Assembly (NCBI RefSeq): GCF_025452195.1
Contig: NZ_CP104973.1
Span: 1,967,001-2,031,000 of the forward strand
Source: Phyllobacterium zundukense
Lineage (GTDB): Bacteria > Pseudomonadota > Alphaproteobacteria > Rhizobiales > Rhizobiaceae
Length of the DNA stretch: 64,000 nucleotides
Direction of reading: 5' to 3'
Shown: positions 24,370 through 31,705 of the stretch, in pieces
Layout of the letters: the number at the start of each line of letters is the position of its first letter
Position numbering within the stretch: the stretch's first letter is position 1
The notes under the pieces: generated by a model
Databases searched by the model: none
Told to the model about the DNA's origin: nothing
What the model saw: only the letters and a program-made list of their open reading frames with translations
Translations under genes and position numbers: made by a program

Positions 24370-25434
24370 CTAATATTGCAGCGAGGCGGTCAGCAGCAAG
24401 ATACCAAAGAGCACGATGAACAGTGCGCCGCCAATCTCGATGATATTTTGAACGCGGCCTGACAGCGCGGAAGCGCCGGACACGCGCAGCGCGACATTCT
24501 TTGCGGTCACAGCCAGCGTTGCCAGTATGGCGACGGTAATGAACGTGCCGAGCGCCATCGCAAAGACCGAAAGAACACCGCCGAGGACGAGGCCGTTCAA
24601 CAGCGAGAAGGTCAGGACGATCAGTGCGCCGGAGCAGGGGCGAAGGCCAACGGCGATAATCGCCGACCATGCGGTTTTCCAGTTGAAATCACCGGCGATC
24701 ATCGCAGGATCCGGCGCATGGGAATGGCCGCAGGTTTCGCAGACTTCACCCGCCGCGTGATTGTGATGATGGCCGTGGTCATGGTGATCATGGCTGTGGG
24801 CGTCGTGCGAATGACCGTAATCGTGATCGTGATCGTCGTGGTCATGATGATGATGGTGACCCGCTACCATCTTTTCAGGCATCAGGTGCGCGACACGCGG
24901 GCGGAACAGCACCGGCACCTTGCGCCATAACAGCGACAGGCCAAAGGCGATGATCAGAATGAAACTCGCCATTTCCATATAATGCGTGGCATCGTCTATC
25001 GAGACGGTGGTACCGCGCAGCACGAGGAAGGTGAGGCCGATGACAAAGATAGCGGTGAAAGCCTGCAACATGGATGACGCGAAAGAGAGGACGATGCCGC
25101 GTTTCAGCGTCGTTTCATTGGCCAGCATATAGGACGAAATCACCGCCTTGCCATGGCCGGGGCCTACAGCATGCAAGATACCATAAAGGAATGACAGGCC
25201 AATGAGGATCGACACCTGCCATGGGTCTTCGCGCATGCCTTTGAGTGCATGCGTCATGGCAAGATAGAAACTGCGCTGCTGCATGTTGATCCAGAGGATG
25301 ATTTCCGCGAAAGGTCCCGTCGGTTGCATGGCAACCTCGTTCATGCCGATGCCAAGCGAAGTCTTCTGCGCCAGCGCATGGCCACTGAAATACAATGCGA
25401 GGGCAAGTGCGCCGAACAGGGTTCTTTTCCGCAT
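24370..25434 (-). CDS. NicO/RcnA-family nickel/cobalt transporter with His-rich loop
   Basis: The 354-aa inner-membrane protein has an N-terminal signal-like helix and about six further helices. The NicO motif HAVGPGHGKA lies near residue 90. A cytoplasmic or periplasmic loop at about 190-238 is packed with His and Asp (runs such as HHHHHDHDDHDHDYGHSHD), then CETCGHSH, and a second motif SAIIAVGLRPCSGALIVL. The family includes exporters (RcnA) and importers; direction cannot be read from sequence. It follows the DUF1007 gene by 12 nt, its usual partner. A possible Zur box precedes the pair, hinting at zinc-linked control. Confidence 0.9.
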   Translation of the reverse strand: MRKRTLFGALALALYFSGHALAQKTSLGIGMNEVAMQPTGPFAEIILWINMQQRSFYLAMTHALKGMREDPWQVSILIGLSFLYGILHAVGPGHGKAVISSYMLANETTLKRGIVLSFASSMLQAFTAIFVIGLTFLVLRGTTVSIDDATHYMEMASFILIIAFGLSLLWRKVPVLFRPRVAHLMPEKMVAGHHHHHDHDDHDHDYGHSHDAHSHDHHDHGHHHNHAAGEVCETCGHSHAPDPAMIAGDFNWKTAWSAIIAVGLRPCSGALIVLTFSLLNGLVLGGVLSVFAMALGTFITVAILATLAVTAKNVALRVSGASALSGRVQNIIEIGGALFIVLFGILLLTASLQY

Positions 25435-25446
25435 GCTATCTCCGCT

Positions 25447-26106
25447 CTAACTCTTCGCCGGGCATTCGATTTCAAGCCGCGTCGCGAATATCTTCGACAT
25501 GTTGGTACCGGTGGGATCGTTGAAAAAACTGTCGGTCAGCGTTGCCTGGTTTTGGGCGATCGCCTGATCCGGATCGGGGCGCACAACCTTCTGGGTGCAG
25601 CCCTCGGGTATACCGGCAACGTGGATATCGCTGTCATTCACATAGTCGATGGCGGTGTAGAATGTCGGATCATAGACGCCGAAACTGGTCTTCTTGCCGA
25701 GTTTGAGCGGCTGTTTCGGCTTGCTTTCGAAGATGATCAGCAATTGGTTGTTCTGGAAATCGGCGATCAGATGACCGGGCGCTGCCATGACAATGGTCTT
25801 GCCATCGAGCTGCACGGTCTGAAAATAATCGAACTCGGAGACCGACTGGTTGATGGTGGTGGCAAGATCGGCGAGTTCCTTGTCATCGAGTTTCAGATCG
25901 CCATTCTTGTCGAATTCGACGAGGACAGTGCTGGAGAACAAATCGTCGAAGCGCCAGACATGACCGAGCTTCTCGACGGTGCCGTCCGGCTTGATGGTGA
26001 TATCCAGACGCGCTTCGGCAAAGACATGCGGGTGCACGTAGGCTGGCGTGGCGAAGGTCAATCCCGCCGCCAGTGCGCCGATGAAAACCCCGAATCGTTG
26101 GTGCAT
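25447..26106 (-). CDS. DUF1007 periplasmic protein (NicO partner)
   Basis: The 219-aa protein has a signal peptide (FIGALAAGLTFATPAYVHPH) giving an exposed HPHVF motif directly after processing. This N-terminal His-x-His is typical of DUF1007 and a likely metal ligand. The body contains VEKLGHVWRFDDLFSSTVLV and a C-terminal Cys in LEIECPAKS. DUF1007 proteins are nearly always encoded beside NicO transporters and are thought to pass metal to or from them. The two genes are 12 nt apart here. A Zur-like sequence sits about 55 nt upstream. Confidence 0.88.
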   Translation of the reverse strand: MHQRFGVFIGALAAGLTFATPAYVHPHVFAEARLDITIKPDGTVEKLGHVWRFDDLFSSTVLVEFDKNGDLKLDDKELADLATTINQSVSEFDYFQTVQLDGKTIVMAAPGHLIADFQNNQLLIIFESKPKQPLKLGKKTSFGVYDPTFYTAIDYVNDSDIHVAGIPEGCTQKVVRPDPDQAIAQNQATLTDSFFNDPTGTNMSKIFATRLEIECPAKS

Positions 26107-26161
26107 GAATTTGCCCTTAATGGTTAGCGCAGAGGACTATGCGAAATTGGCGAAATTGGGA

Positions 26162-26179
26162 CGATATATTATTACAGCA
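26162..26179 (-). promoter_or_regulatory. Possible Zur box upstream of DUF1007/NicO
   Basis: Read on the minus strand the sequence is TGCTGTAATAATATATCG. Its TGTAATAATATA core agrees with about 12 of 15 positions of the alphaproteobacterial Zur consensus as I remember it (TGTTATAATATAACA). The zur/zinc-ABC promoter has the similar TGTAATAACATCACA. No numeric scoring was possible. Confidence 0.4.
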
Positions 26180-26186
26180 TGATTGC

Positions 26187-27086
26187 TTAGACGCGGCGGT
26201 TGTTCTTGAACCACTTGGTCAGATAATCGACAAGAACCCGCACTTTCGCCGGCAGGTACCGGCGATGCGGATAGACCGCATAAATCCCAGCGTCATGCAT
26301 GACGAAGTCCTCGAGGATGGAAACCAGCTTGCCGCTTTCGATATCCGGTCGGGCGATGAAATCGGGCAGCAGGGCAAAGCCCAACCCGGCAAGCGCTGCG
26401 CGCCGGGTCGCGAGCGGGCTGTTGATTTCCATGGGACCGGATAGCTGGACGGAAATCGACGGCCCATTCTCTCTTTGGAACTGCCAGGTATTGCGGGAGC
26501 GATTGTTGGTATCCACGATACATGGCAGGGAGGACAGCTGCTCGGGCCGTTCAGGTTTTCCAACACGCTCGATCAATTCACGCGTGCCGCAGGCGATGAC
26601 CCGAAAGGGGGCGAGGCGCTTGGCAATGAGGGATGAGTCCTGCATGCGGGTGATGCGTATGGCGAGATCGAACCCTTCCTCGACGAGATCGACAAAGCGG
26701 TCGTCCAGCCGCACATCGAGAATGATATCGGGCTGCTCGGCACAGAAATCGATGAGGCATTGGCCGATGTCCGCATCGGCAAAGGATCGCGAGGCGGAGA
26801 TCTTGATGCGGCCCCTGATATCGCTGCTCGATTCGCGCACCGTTTCCTGCAGGCTCTCGACATCACGCAGGATTTCGCTGGCGCGCTGGTAGTAGGTGTG
26901 GCCCGCCTCGGTCAGCGAAAACTGCCTCGTCGTGCGGTTGAGGAGCAATGCACCGAGTTCATCTTCCAGCTCGCGAACATATTTGGACAGGAGAGCCTTG
27001 GACCGCCCGATCTTCCGTGCTGCGGCGGAAAAACCTTCCGCTTCCACGACATCGATAAAAGCGCGCATGCGGGTGAGCGTGTCCAT
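26187..27086 (-). CDS. LysR-family transcriptional regulator
   Basis: The 299-aa protein begins MDTLTRMRAFIDVVEAEGFS, with a winged helix-turn-helix (AAARKIGRSKALLSKYVREL and LLNRTTRQFSLTEAG) in the first 65 residues and a LysR substrate-binding domain beyond residue 90. The sequence falls in the CrgA-like/AaeR-like group whose members start MDTLxxMxxF. Its ATG overlaps the stop of the amidase gene (TGATG), so it is co-transcribed with the amidase rather than divergent from it, which is less common for LysR genes. Confidence 0.93.
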   Translation of the reverse strand: MDTLTRMRAFIDVVEAEGFSAAARKIGRSKALLSKYVRELEDELGALLLNRTTRQFSLTEAGHTYYQRASEILRDVESLQETVRESSSDIRGRIKISASRSFADADIGQCLIDFCAEQPDIILDVRLDDRFVDLVEEGFDLAIRITRMQDSSLIAKRLAPFRVIACGTRELIERVGKPERPEQLSSLPCIVDTNNRSRNTWQFQRENGPSISVQLSGPMEINSPLATRRAALAGLGFALLPDFIARPDIESGKLVSILEDFVMHDAGIYAVYPHRRYLPAKVRVLVDYLTKWFKNNRRV

Positions 27087-28276
27087 CAGACCCTTTCAGC
27101 CGATTGAAGAATCGTTCTGCCAAGCTTGAGGAGCGCACGGTCGCTGCCTTTCGGCCCAATCAACGAAATGCCGAAGGGCGCGCCGTGTACTTCGCCCAGC
27201 GGCAGGGTGATCTGTGGAAAACCGGAAAGGCCGGAAAGACAGAACAGCCGCACGCAGCGCTCGCGATAGGCCTGGCTATCTTCGAAAGACGTGCTGACAA
27301 GCGGCGCCGCACCCGGGACTGTCGGCAGGACCATGATGCCGTCGTCCTTCAAGAGGTCGGCCAACTCACTGCGGAACAGCTCGCGGCGCGCCATTTGCCT
27401 TTGGTAGGTTTCAAGATCGATGGTCGAGCCATAATCGAAACGCTCCTTGACGGCAGGACCGAGATTGCGCTCCTTCGCCGAAATCCATGCACCATGTTCG
27501 CTCCACGCTTCAAACGCCTGGACCTGGCGCAAACACAAATAGAGATCGTCCATGGATGCTGTCGGCTGACGTGCCGAGCGGGCATGGCCGAGATGGCCGC
27601 TGACGATCGCATACATGTTGCGGTAGGCTGTATCTTCCGCTTCGCCAAGCAGGAGGTGTTCGAGCAGCGGAAAGAAGATCGGACGATTGAGTTTGAAATC
27701 GGAAGCGTCCGGACCAAGCAGAACGTCGCCGACCTTTTCATAGAGCGCAATGTCCTTGGCGAACCAGCCGAACGTATCCAGCGAATGCGCGAGCAGTATG
27801 GTTCCTTCCAGCGAGATGCGTCCGTGGGTCGTTCGAAGACCTACCAGACCGCAGAAGCTAGCGGGAGCACGGATCGATCCGCCCGTGTCGGAACCCACTG
27901 CAATGGTGGCAAGACCGCCCGCTACCGCCGAGACGGAACCCGAAGACGAGCCACCGGTCACGCGGTCCGGCGCTCGCGGATTGACTGGATGAGGGAAATG
28001 CGTGTTCTGGCCCATTATCGAGAAGGCGAGCTCGTCGGTCTGGGTCTTGCCGATGAAACGGGCACCCGCATCTAAGAGGTCTTGAACTGCAGGCGCAGTT
28101 TTAGTGGCTGCTACTGATTCGTCATATTTCTGCGGATTTCCACAACCGGTACGCATGCCGGCAACGTCAAATATGTCTTTGACGCCGAGTGTTTCGCCTT
28201 TCAGCGGGCCATCGCCCGATGAAAGGTTAACCGGAGGTAAATCAAGCAGGGCATTTAGCGGGGGAATTGTGCTCAT
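27086..28276 (-). CDS. Amidase (amidase-signature family)
   Basis: The 396-aa hydrolase has the Ser-cisSer-Lys triad region: catalytic-site Lys in GVKDIFDVAG (about residue 33), the signature VTGGSSSGSVSAVAGG with the cis-Ser, and the nucleophile in VGSDTGGSIRAPASFCG. The length is shorter than GatA (about 480 aa), in line with small amidases or indoleacetamide hydrolase-like enzymes; the natural amide is unknown. It overlaps the downstream LysR gene. The promoter lies in an AT-rich patch between 28277 and 28350. Confidence 0.9.
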   Translation of the reverse strand: MSTIPPLNALLDLPPVNLSSGDGPLKGETLGVKDIFDVAGMRTGCGNPQKYDESVAATKTAPAVQDLLDAGARFIGKTQTDELAFSIMGQNTHFPHPVNPRAPDRVTGGSSSGSVSAVAGGLATIAVGSDTGGSIRAPASFCGLVGLRTTHGRISLEGTILLAHSLDTFGWFAKDIALYEKVGDVLLGPDASDFKLNRPIFFPLLEHLLLGEAEDTAYRNMYAIVSGHLGHARSARQPTASMDDLYLCLRQVQAFEAWSEHGAWISAKERNLGPAVKERFDYGSTIDLETYQRQMARRELFRSELADLLKDDGIMVLPTVPGAAPLVSTSFEDSQAYRERCVRLFCLSGLSGFPQITLPLGEVHGAPFGISLIGPKGSDRALLKLGRTILQSAERV

Positions 28277-28350
28277 CGTTCAATGATTCTAGGGCATTTA
28301 TCCCCCGTTGTTCAATGAATAAAAAATTTTGCCCTGCCGCATTATTTTCA

Positions 28351-28379
28351 TTGATTGGACACATCTTTCCTCTTATATG
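28351..28379 (+). promoter_or_regulatory. Candidate promoter of the decarboxylase leader transcript
   Basis: TTGATT (28351-28356), a 17-base spacer and TATATG (28374-28379) form a plausible vegetative promoter. Transcription would start near 28386, giving a leader of about 430 nt before the decarboxylase start codon. It is inferred from motif spacing only. Confidence 0.45.
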
Positions 28380-28385
28380 CCCCTT

Positions 28386-28800
28386 GCCCAAAGTCGCACG
28401 TGCCCATGGGTGTCCGCCGATCTTCATTATGGTGAGGAAACGGTATGGTACCTGGAACTAACCCCTCCAGTCAGTTTGTCGGCCTACCGCCAAGCTGAGG
28501 ACATCTGAAGCAACGACGGTGCGGGCCTTTCTGGTGTCTTTCGGCTGTCCATAAGCCGGAATTACTGAAGAGGCACACCTTCATTGCCGGTAGTGCGGAT
28601 GGGTTCATCCAAGCCAAGGCAGACAAAGCGGACTGACGCTGACTTTAGCGTCGATCCATCGCCGCATGACCATTCGCGTGTTCCAGCATCTCCAAAGGCT
28701 GGCTTCACGAGGGACGGATTCATGCACTTTGTCCTTGCGATTTTTCAGGGTGCGTCCCGTGAAATCGCGATTGCTTGAGCGGCCATACCAGCCGCTATGG
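28386..28800 (+). ncRNA. speF-like leader RNA upstream of lysine/ornithine decarboxylase
   Basis: A 5' leader of about 430 nt precedes the decarboxylase gene, the gene class below the alphaproteobacterial speF motif (a conserved leader described by comparative genomics). Two strong hairpins are visible: 28737-28768 (GCGATTTTTCAGGG pairing with CCCGTGAAATCGC) and 28778-28796 (AGCGG-CCATACCAG-CCGCT). An alternative pairing CCATA (28783-28787) with TATGG (28796-28800) would exclude the second hairpin and sit just before the ribosome site GGAG. I assign the family by genomic position and remembered sequence feel, not covariance search. The exact 5' limit is the predicted start. Confidence 0.6.
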
Positions 28801-28814
28801 AATTGGAGTTTAAT

Positions 28815-29948
28815 ATGGCTACGCAGCGCATTATTGATTTCATCAACACCCGACGTCCGAACGGCCCTTGCATGGTGCTCGATCTGGAAGTGGTGCGTGA
28901 GAATTATCATAACTTCGAGATGGCTTTGCCGGAATCGAAGATATTCTATGCGGTGAAGGCCAATCCTGCGCCGGAAATCCTGCGCCTGCTCGCTTCGCTC
29001 GGCTCCAATTTCGACACGGCCTCCGTCGCCGAAGCCGAAATGGCGCTTGACGCCGGCGCGACGGCTGACCGTATCTCTTTCGGCAATACGATCAAGAAGG
29101 AGCGCGACATCGCGCGCGCTTTCGAGCTCGGCATACGCCTGTTCGCCGTCGATTGCATCGAAGAAGTCGAAAAAGTTGCTCGCGCTGCTCCTGGCTCCCG
29201 TGTGTTCTGCCGCGTTTTGACCGATGGTGCCGGCGCCGAATGGCCGCTGTCGCGCAAGTTCGGCTGCGTGCCTGCGATGGCTGTGGATGTTCTCCTTGCT
29301 GCGCAGAAGCTTGGCCTCGACAGCTATGGCGTATCGTTCCACGTTGGGTCGCAGCAGACGGACCTTTCTGCCTGGGACCGCGCGCTCGGCGATGCGAAGT
29401 ACGTCTTCGACAAGCTCTCCATGGAAGGCATCACATTGAAGATGGTCAACATGGGCGGTGGTTTCCCGACCCGTTACCTCAAGGACGTGCCAACCGCCCA
29501 AGCCTATGGCCAGGCGATCTTCCAGGCATTGAGCAAGCATTTCGGCAATCGTCTTCCCGAGACCATCATCGAGCCGGGCCGCGGCATGGTCGGCAATGCC
29601 GGCGTGATCAAGGCTGAAGTCGTGCTCGTCTCGAAGAAGGCCGCCAACGACAATGTTCGCTGGGTATATCTCGACATCGGCAAGTTCGGCGGTCTCGCCG
29701 AGACGATGGACGAGGCGATCCGTTATCAGATCACCACGCCGCGCGATGGCGACCTCGCCGAGCCTTGCGTTCTTGCGGGCCCGACCTGCGACAGCGCCGA
29801 CGTCATGTACGAAAAGAACCCCTATCCGCTGCCGATCTCGCTGACGATTGGCGACGAGGTACTGATCGAGGGAACTGGCGCTTATACCACTACGTATTCT
29901 GCCGTCGCCTTCAACGGGTTTGAACCGCTCCGATCATACGTAATTTAA
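28815..29948 (+). CDS. odc2: Lysine/ornithine decarboxylase (type III PLP enzyme)
   Basis: The 377-aa alanine-racemase-fold enzyme makes cadaverine/putrescine. It has the PLP Lys in FYAVKANPAPEIL, the KMVNMGGGFPTRY glycine loop, IEPGRGMVGNAG and the intersubunit catalytic Cys in AGPTCDSADVM. The length and motifs match Sinorhizobium-type Odc2, which uses both lysine and ornithine. ATG 28815 is preceded by GGAG at about 10 nt; six codons of open frame before it are discarded. The long leader suggests control by polyamine or amino acid. A GNAT gene follows, the same order as in sinorhizobia. The product could feed homospermidine synthase. Confidence 0.92.
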   Translation: MATQRIIDFINTRRPNGPCMVLDLEVVRENYHNFEMALPESKIFYAVKANPAPEILRLLASLGSNFDTASVAEAEMALDAGATADRISFGNTIKKERDIARAFELGIRLFAVDCIEEVEKVARAAPGSRVFCRVLTDGAGAEWPLSRKFGCVPAMAVDVLLAAQKLGLDSYGVSFHVGSQQTDLSAWDRALGDAKYVFDKLSMEGITLKMVNMGGGFPTRYLKDVPTAQAYGQAIFQALSKHFGNRLPETIIEPGRGMVGNAGVIKAEVVLVSKKAANDNVRWVYLDIGKFGGLAETMDEAIRYQITTPRDGDLAEPCVLAGPTCDSADVMYEKNPYPLPISLTIGDEVLIEGTGAYTTTYSAVAFNGFEPLRSYVI

Positions 29949-30029
29949 GGGCTTTGCCCGTGACGAACTGCTGTCCGGCCTTCGAGCCGGACGGGGATGA
30001 CGCACCCTTATGATTGATTGGTCAAGACA

Positions 30030-30644
30030 ATGCGCGCAGTAGAATTCATCGAAAAAAATCTGCATCCGGACGGATCGCAGGCCTTTATCATACGCAATGA
30101 GACAGCGCTGGACGAACGTGCCCGCGAAGCTTTGCTCGATCGCGCCATGGGTGAGGGACGCCGCCGCAAGTCGTCAGAAAAGCTGCGCCGCGGTCGGCTG
30201 CCCTCCGAGGGACTGGCATTCGTCGCGCGCGGGCTCAATGGAGCGCTGCTCGGCACGGTGCGGCTGTGGGACATCCAGGCTGGACATGACGCGGCAGGCA
30301 AGCCCGTGCGGGCATTGCTGCTTGGACCGCTCGCCGTCGAACCCTCACTGAAGGGCAAGGGCATCGGCGTGGCATTGATGCGGCATGCGACGGCAGAGGC
30401 TGCGCGACTCGGCCATGGAGCAGTGCTTCTTGTGGGTGATCCGGAATATTACGAGCGCTTCGGCTTCAGCGGCACGAAGACTGCAGACCTAGCCATGCCT
30501 GGTCCGGTCGAACGCCGGCGCTTTCTGGCGCTGGAACTGAAGCCGGGCCATCTTGAAGGGTGCCATGGGTTGCTGACCCCAAGGGGGGGCCGCTCATCGC
30601 ATGCGATGAGGGTATTGCCGGTTTCGCTGCGCTTCTCGCGATAG
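30030..30644 (+). CDS. GNAT-family N-acetyltransferase (YhbS-like) downstream of odc2
   Basis: The 204-aa protein has acetyl-CoA binding motif LAVEPSLKGKGIGVALMRHA and VLLVGDPEYYERFGFSG, typical of YhbS-like GNATs. ATG 30030 is preferred to TTG 30018. Its place after the decarboxylase suggests a role in polyamine or amino-acid acetylation, by context only. The C-terminus is uncertain: a G7 run at 30583-30589 precedes the last 20 or so residues, and one base less would end the protein early while one more would give a different, longer tail. Confidence 0.85.
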   Translation: MRAVEFIEKNLHPDGSQAFIIRNETALDERAREALLDRAMGEGRRRKSSEKLRRGRLPSEGLAFVARGLNGALLGTVRLWDIQAGHDAAGKPVRALLLGPLAVEPSLKGKGIGVALMRHATAEAARLGHGAVLLVGDPEYYERFGFSGTKTADLAMPGPVERRRFLALELKPGHLEGCHGLLTPRGGRSSHAMRVLPVSLRFSR

Positions 30645-30647
30645 AAC

Positions 30648-30679
30648 AAAAGCCGGCTCTTTCGGGCCGGTCTTCATTT
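30648..30679. terminator. Hairpin terminator between convergent genes
   Basis: AAAGCCGGC-TCTTTCG-GGCCGGTCTT forms a GC-rich stem with flanking A and T residues (followed by CATTTTAA). It overlaps the end of the esterase gene and could terminate both convergent transcripts. Confidence 0.6.
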
Positions 30680-31294
30680 TAACACCGTAACGCGAACGAA
30701 ACGTTCGATGGCGGCGACCTCGCTTTGCTGGATTTCGTGACCGCCGGAATGCCAGACGAGATCGGTCTCGACCCCTTGCTCGATCAGATAATCTGCGAAG
30801 GTTTGCGTTAAAACCGGCGGACAGATCGTGTCCAGCCGTCCGGCTGTGATCAGGGCGCGCTTGCCAGCAAGGCCGATTTGCGGCTCAGGCGTCCACGGAA
30901 CCAGCGGATGCATCAGGATGGTTTCATCGAAAAGTTCGGGATGGGACAGCATGACGGAGGCGATCATGTTTGCTCCGTTGGAATAACCAAGTGCCACTGT
31001 TTTCGATGGCTTCGCCTTGTCTTTGTGCGCGCGAATGAACTTCGCCATGGCGCTGGTACGCGCGGCAAGATCGTCCATATCGTAAACGCCTTCGCGCGTC
31101 CGGCGAAAGAAGCGTGCCGCGCCATGCTCGGAGACATCGCCGCGGGGTGAAACAATTCCAGCTTCCGGCAGCAATTGTCTGCCAAAATCGAAGAACTGAT
31201 TTTCGTCACCGCCTGTGCCGTGAAACACGAAAAGCAACGGACTTCCCGGCCGTTCGGCAGAATGCAGACGATGTTGGTAAGTGTTGGTCGACAT
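30674..31294 (-). CDS. Alpha/beta hydrolase, phospholipase/carboxylesterase-type
   Basis: The 206-aa cytosolic hydrolase shows the oxyanion strand LLFVFHGTGGDENQFF, the nucleophile elbow ALGYSNGANMIAS (GxSxG), an acidic residue in ITAGRLDTICPP and the catalytic His in WHSGGHEI near the C-terminus. This fits YpfH/MehpH-like esterases; the ester is unknown. ATG 31294 is chosen: an open frame extends 21 codons upstream but is low in coding character and AAAGG precedes 31294. It stands alone. Confidence 0.9.
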   Translation of the reverse strand: MSTNTYQHRLHSAERPGSPLLFVFHGTGGDENQFFDFGRQLLPEAGIVSPRGDVSEHGAARFFRRTREGVYDMDDLAARTSAMAKFIRAHKDKAKPSKTVALGYSNGANMIASVMLSHPELFDETILMHPLVPWTPEPQIGLAGKRALITAGRLDTICPPVLTQTFADYLIEQGVETDLVWHSGGHEIQQSEVAAIERFVRVTVLK

Positions 31295-31380
31295 GTCTAA
31301 CCTTTCAGTGCGGCGTCTTCGTCCGCTTGGTTGTTTGGTTGGGTTTGCATGCCCCACAGATGTGGGGGGAGCCAGGATGG

Positions 31381-31651
31381 TTAGGGTGCAGACTCATTGA
31401 TATGATCGGAATGGCGCCTGAAACGGCAAGAAGACGCGAGGAGAAGCGTGAAGGGCGGGGTCTTCCCCCCGCCCAAACGGTTCGACACTGCAGCTTGCAG
31501 CCGTTTCGGCGTCCGGAGGATAGGGTCCATTTGCCCGGCTACTTTGTCGCAAAGGCTCGACAATGGATAGACATTGCCATCGCCTCTGCTCCTCGTATCC
31601 GAACAAATCGCCTCCTACCATTTCGACCAGATCAATGAGTCTGCACCCTAA
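31381..31651. mobile_element. MITE-like element with terminal inverted repeats
   Basis: A 271-bp stretch bounded by TTAGGGTGCAGACTCATTGA and its complement TCAATGAGTCTGCACCCTAA. The inverted repeats extend to about 33 bp with few mismatches (TGATCGGAATGG against TGGTCGAAATGG). The interior has no complete gene; minus-strand frames near the right end (LIDLVEMVGGDLFGYEEQ) could be a remnant of a transposase N-terminus but I cannot assign it. This is the size and design of a non-autonomous transposon. Terminal TTA/TAA could include a TA target duplication. Confidence 0.68.
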
Positions 31652-31705
31652 ACCCGGCTCCCGCTTGATGCACTGTCGCTGTCCCATAGACAATCCGATT
31701 GAAGA

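Noticed and set aside
31381..31651. Functional transposase gene in the MITE-like element
   Set aside because: No frame long enough and no DDE-like motif; only a doubtful remnant.
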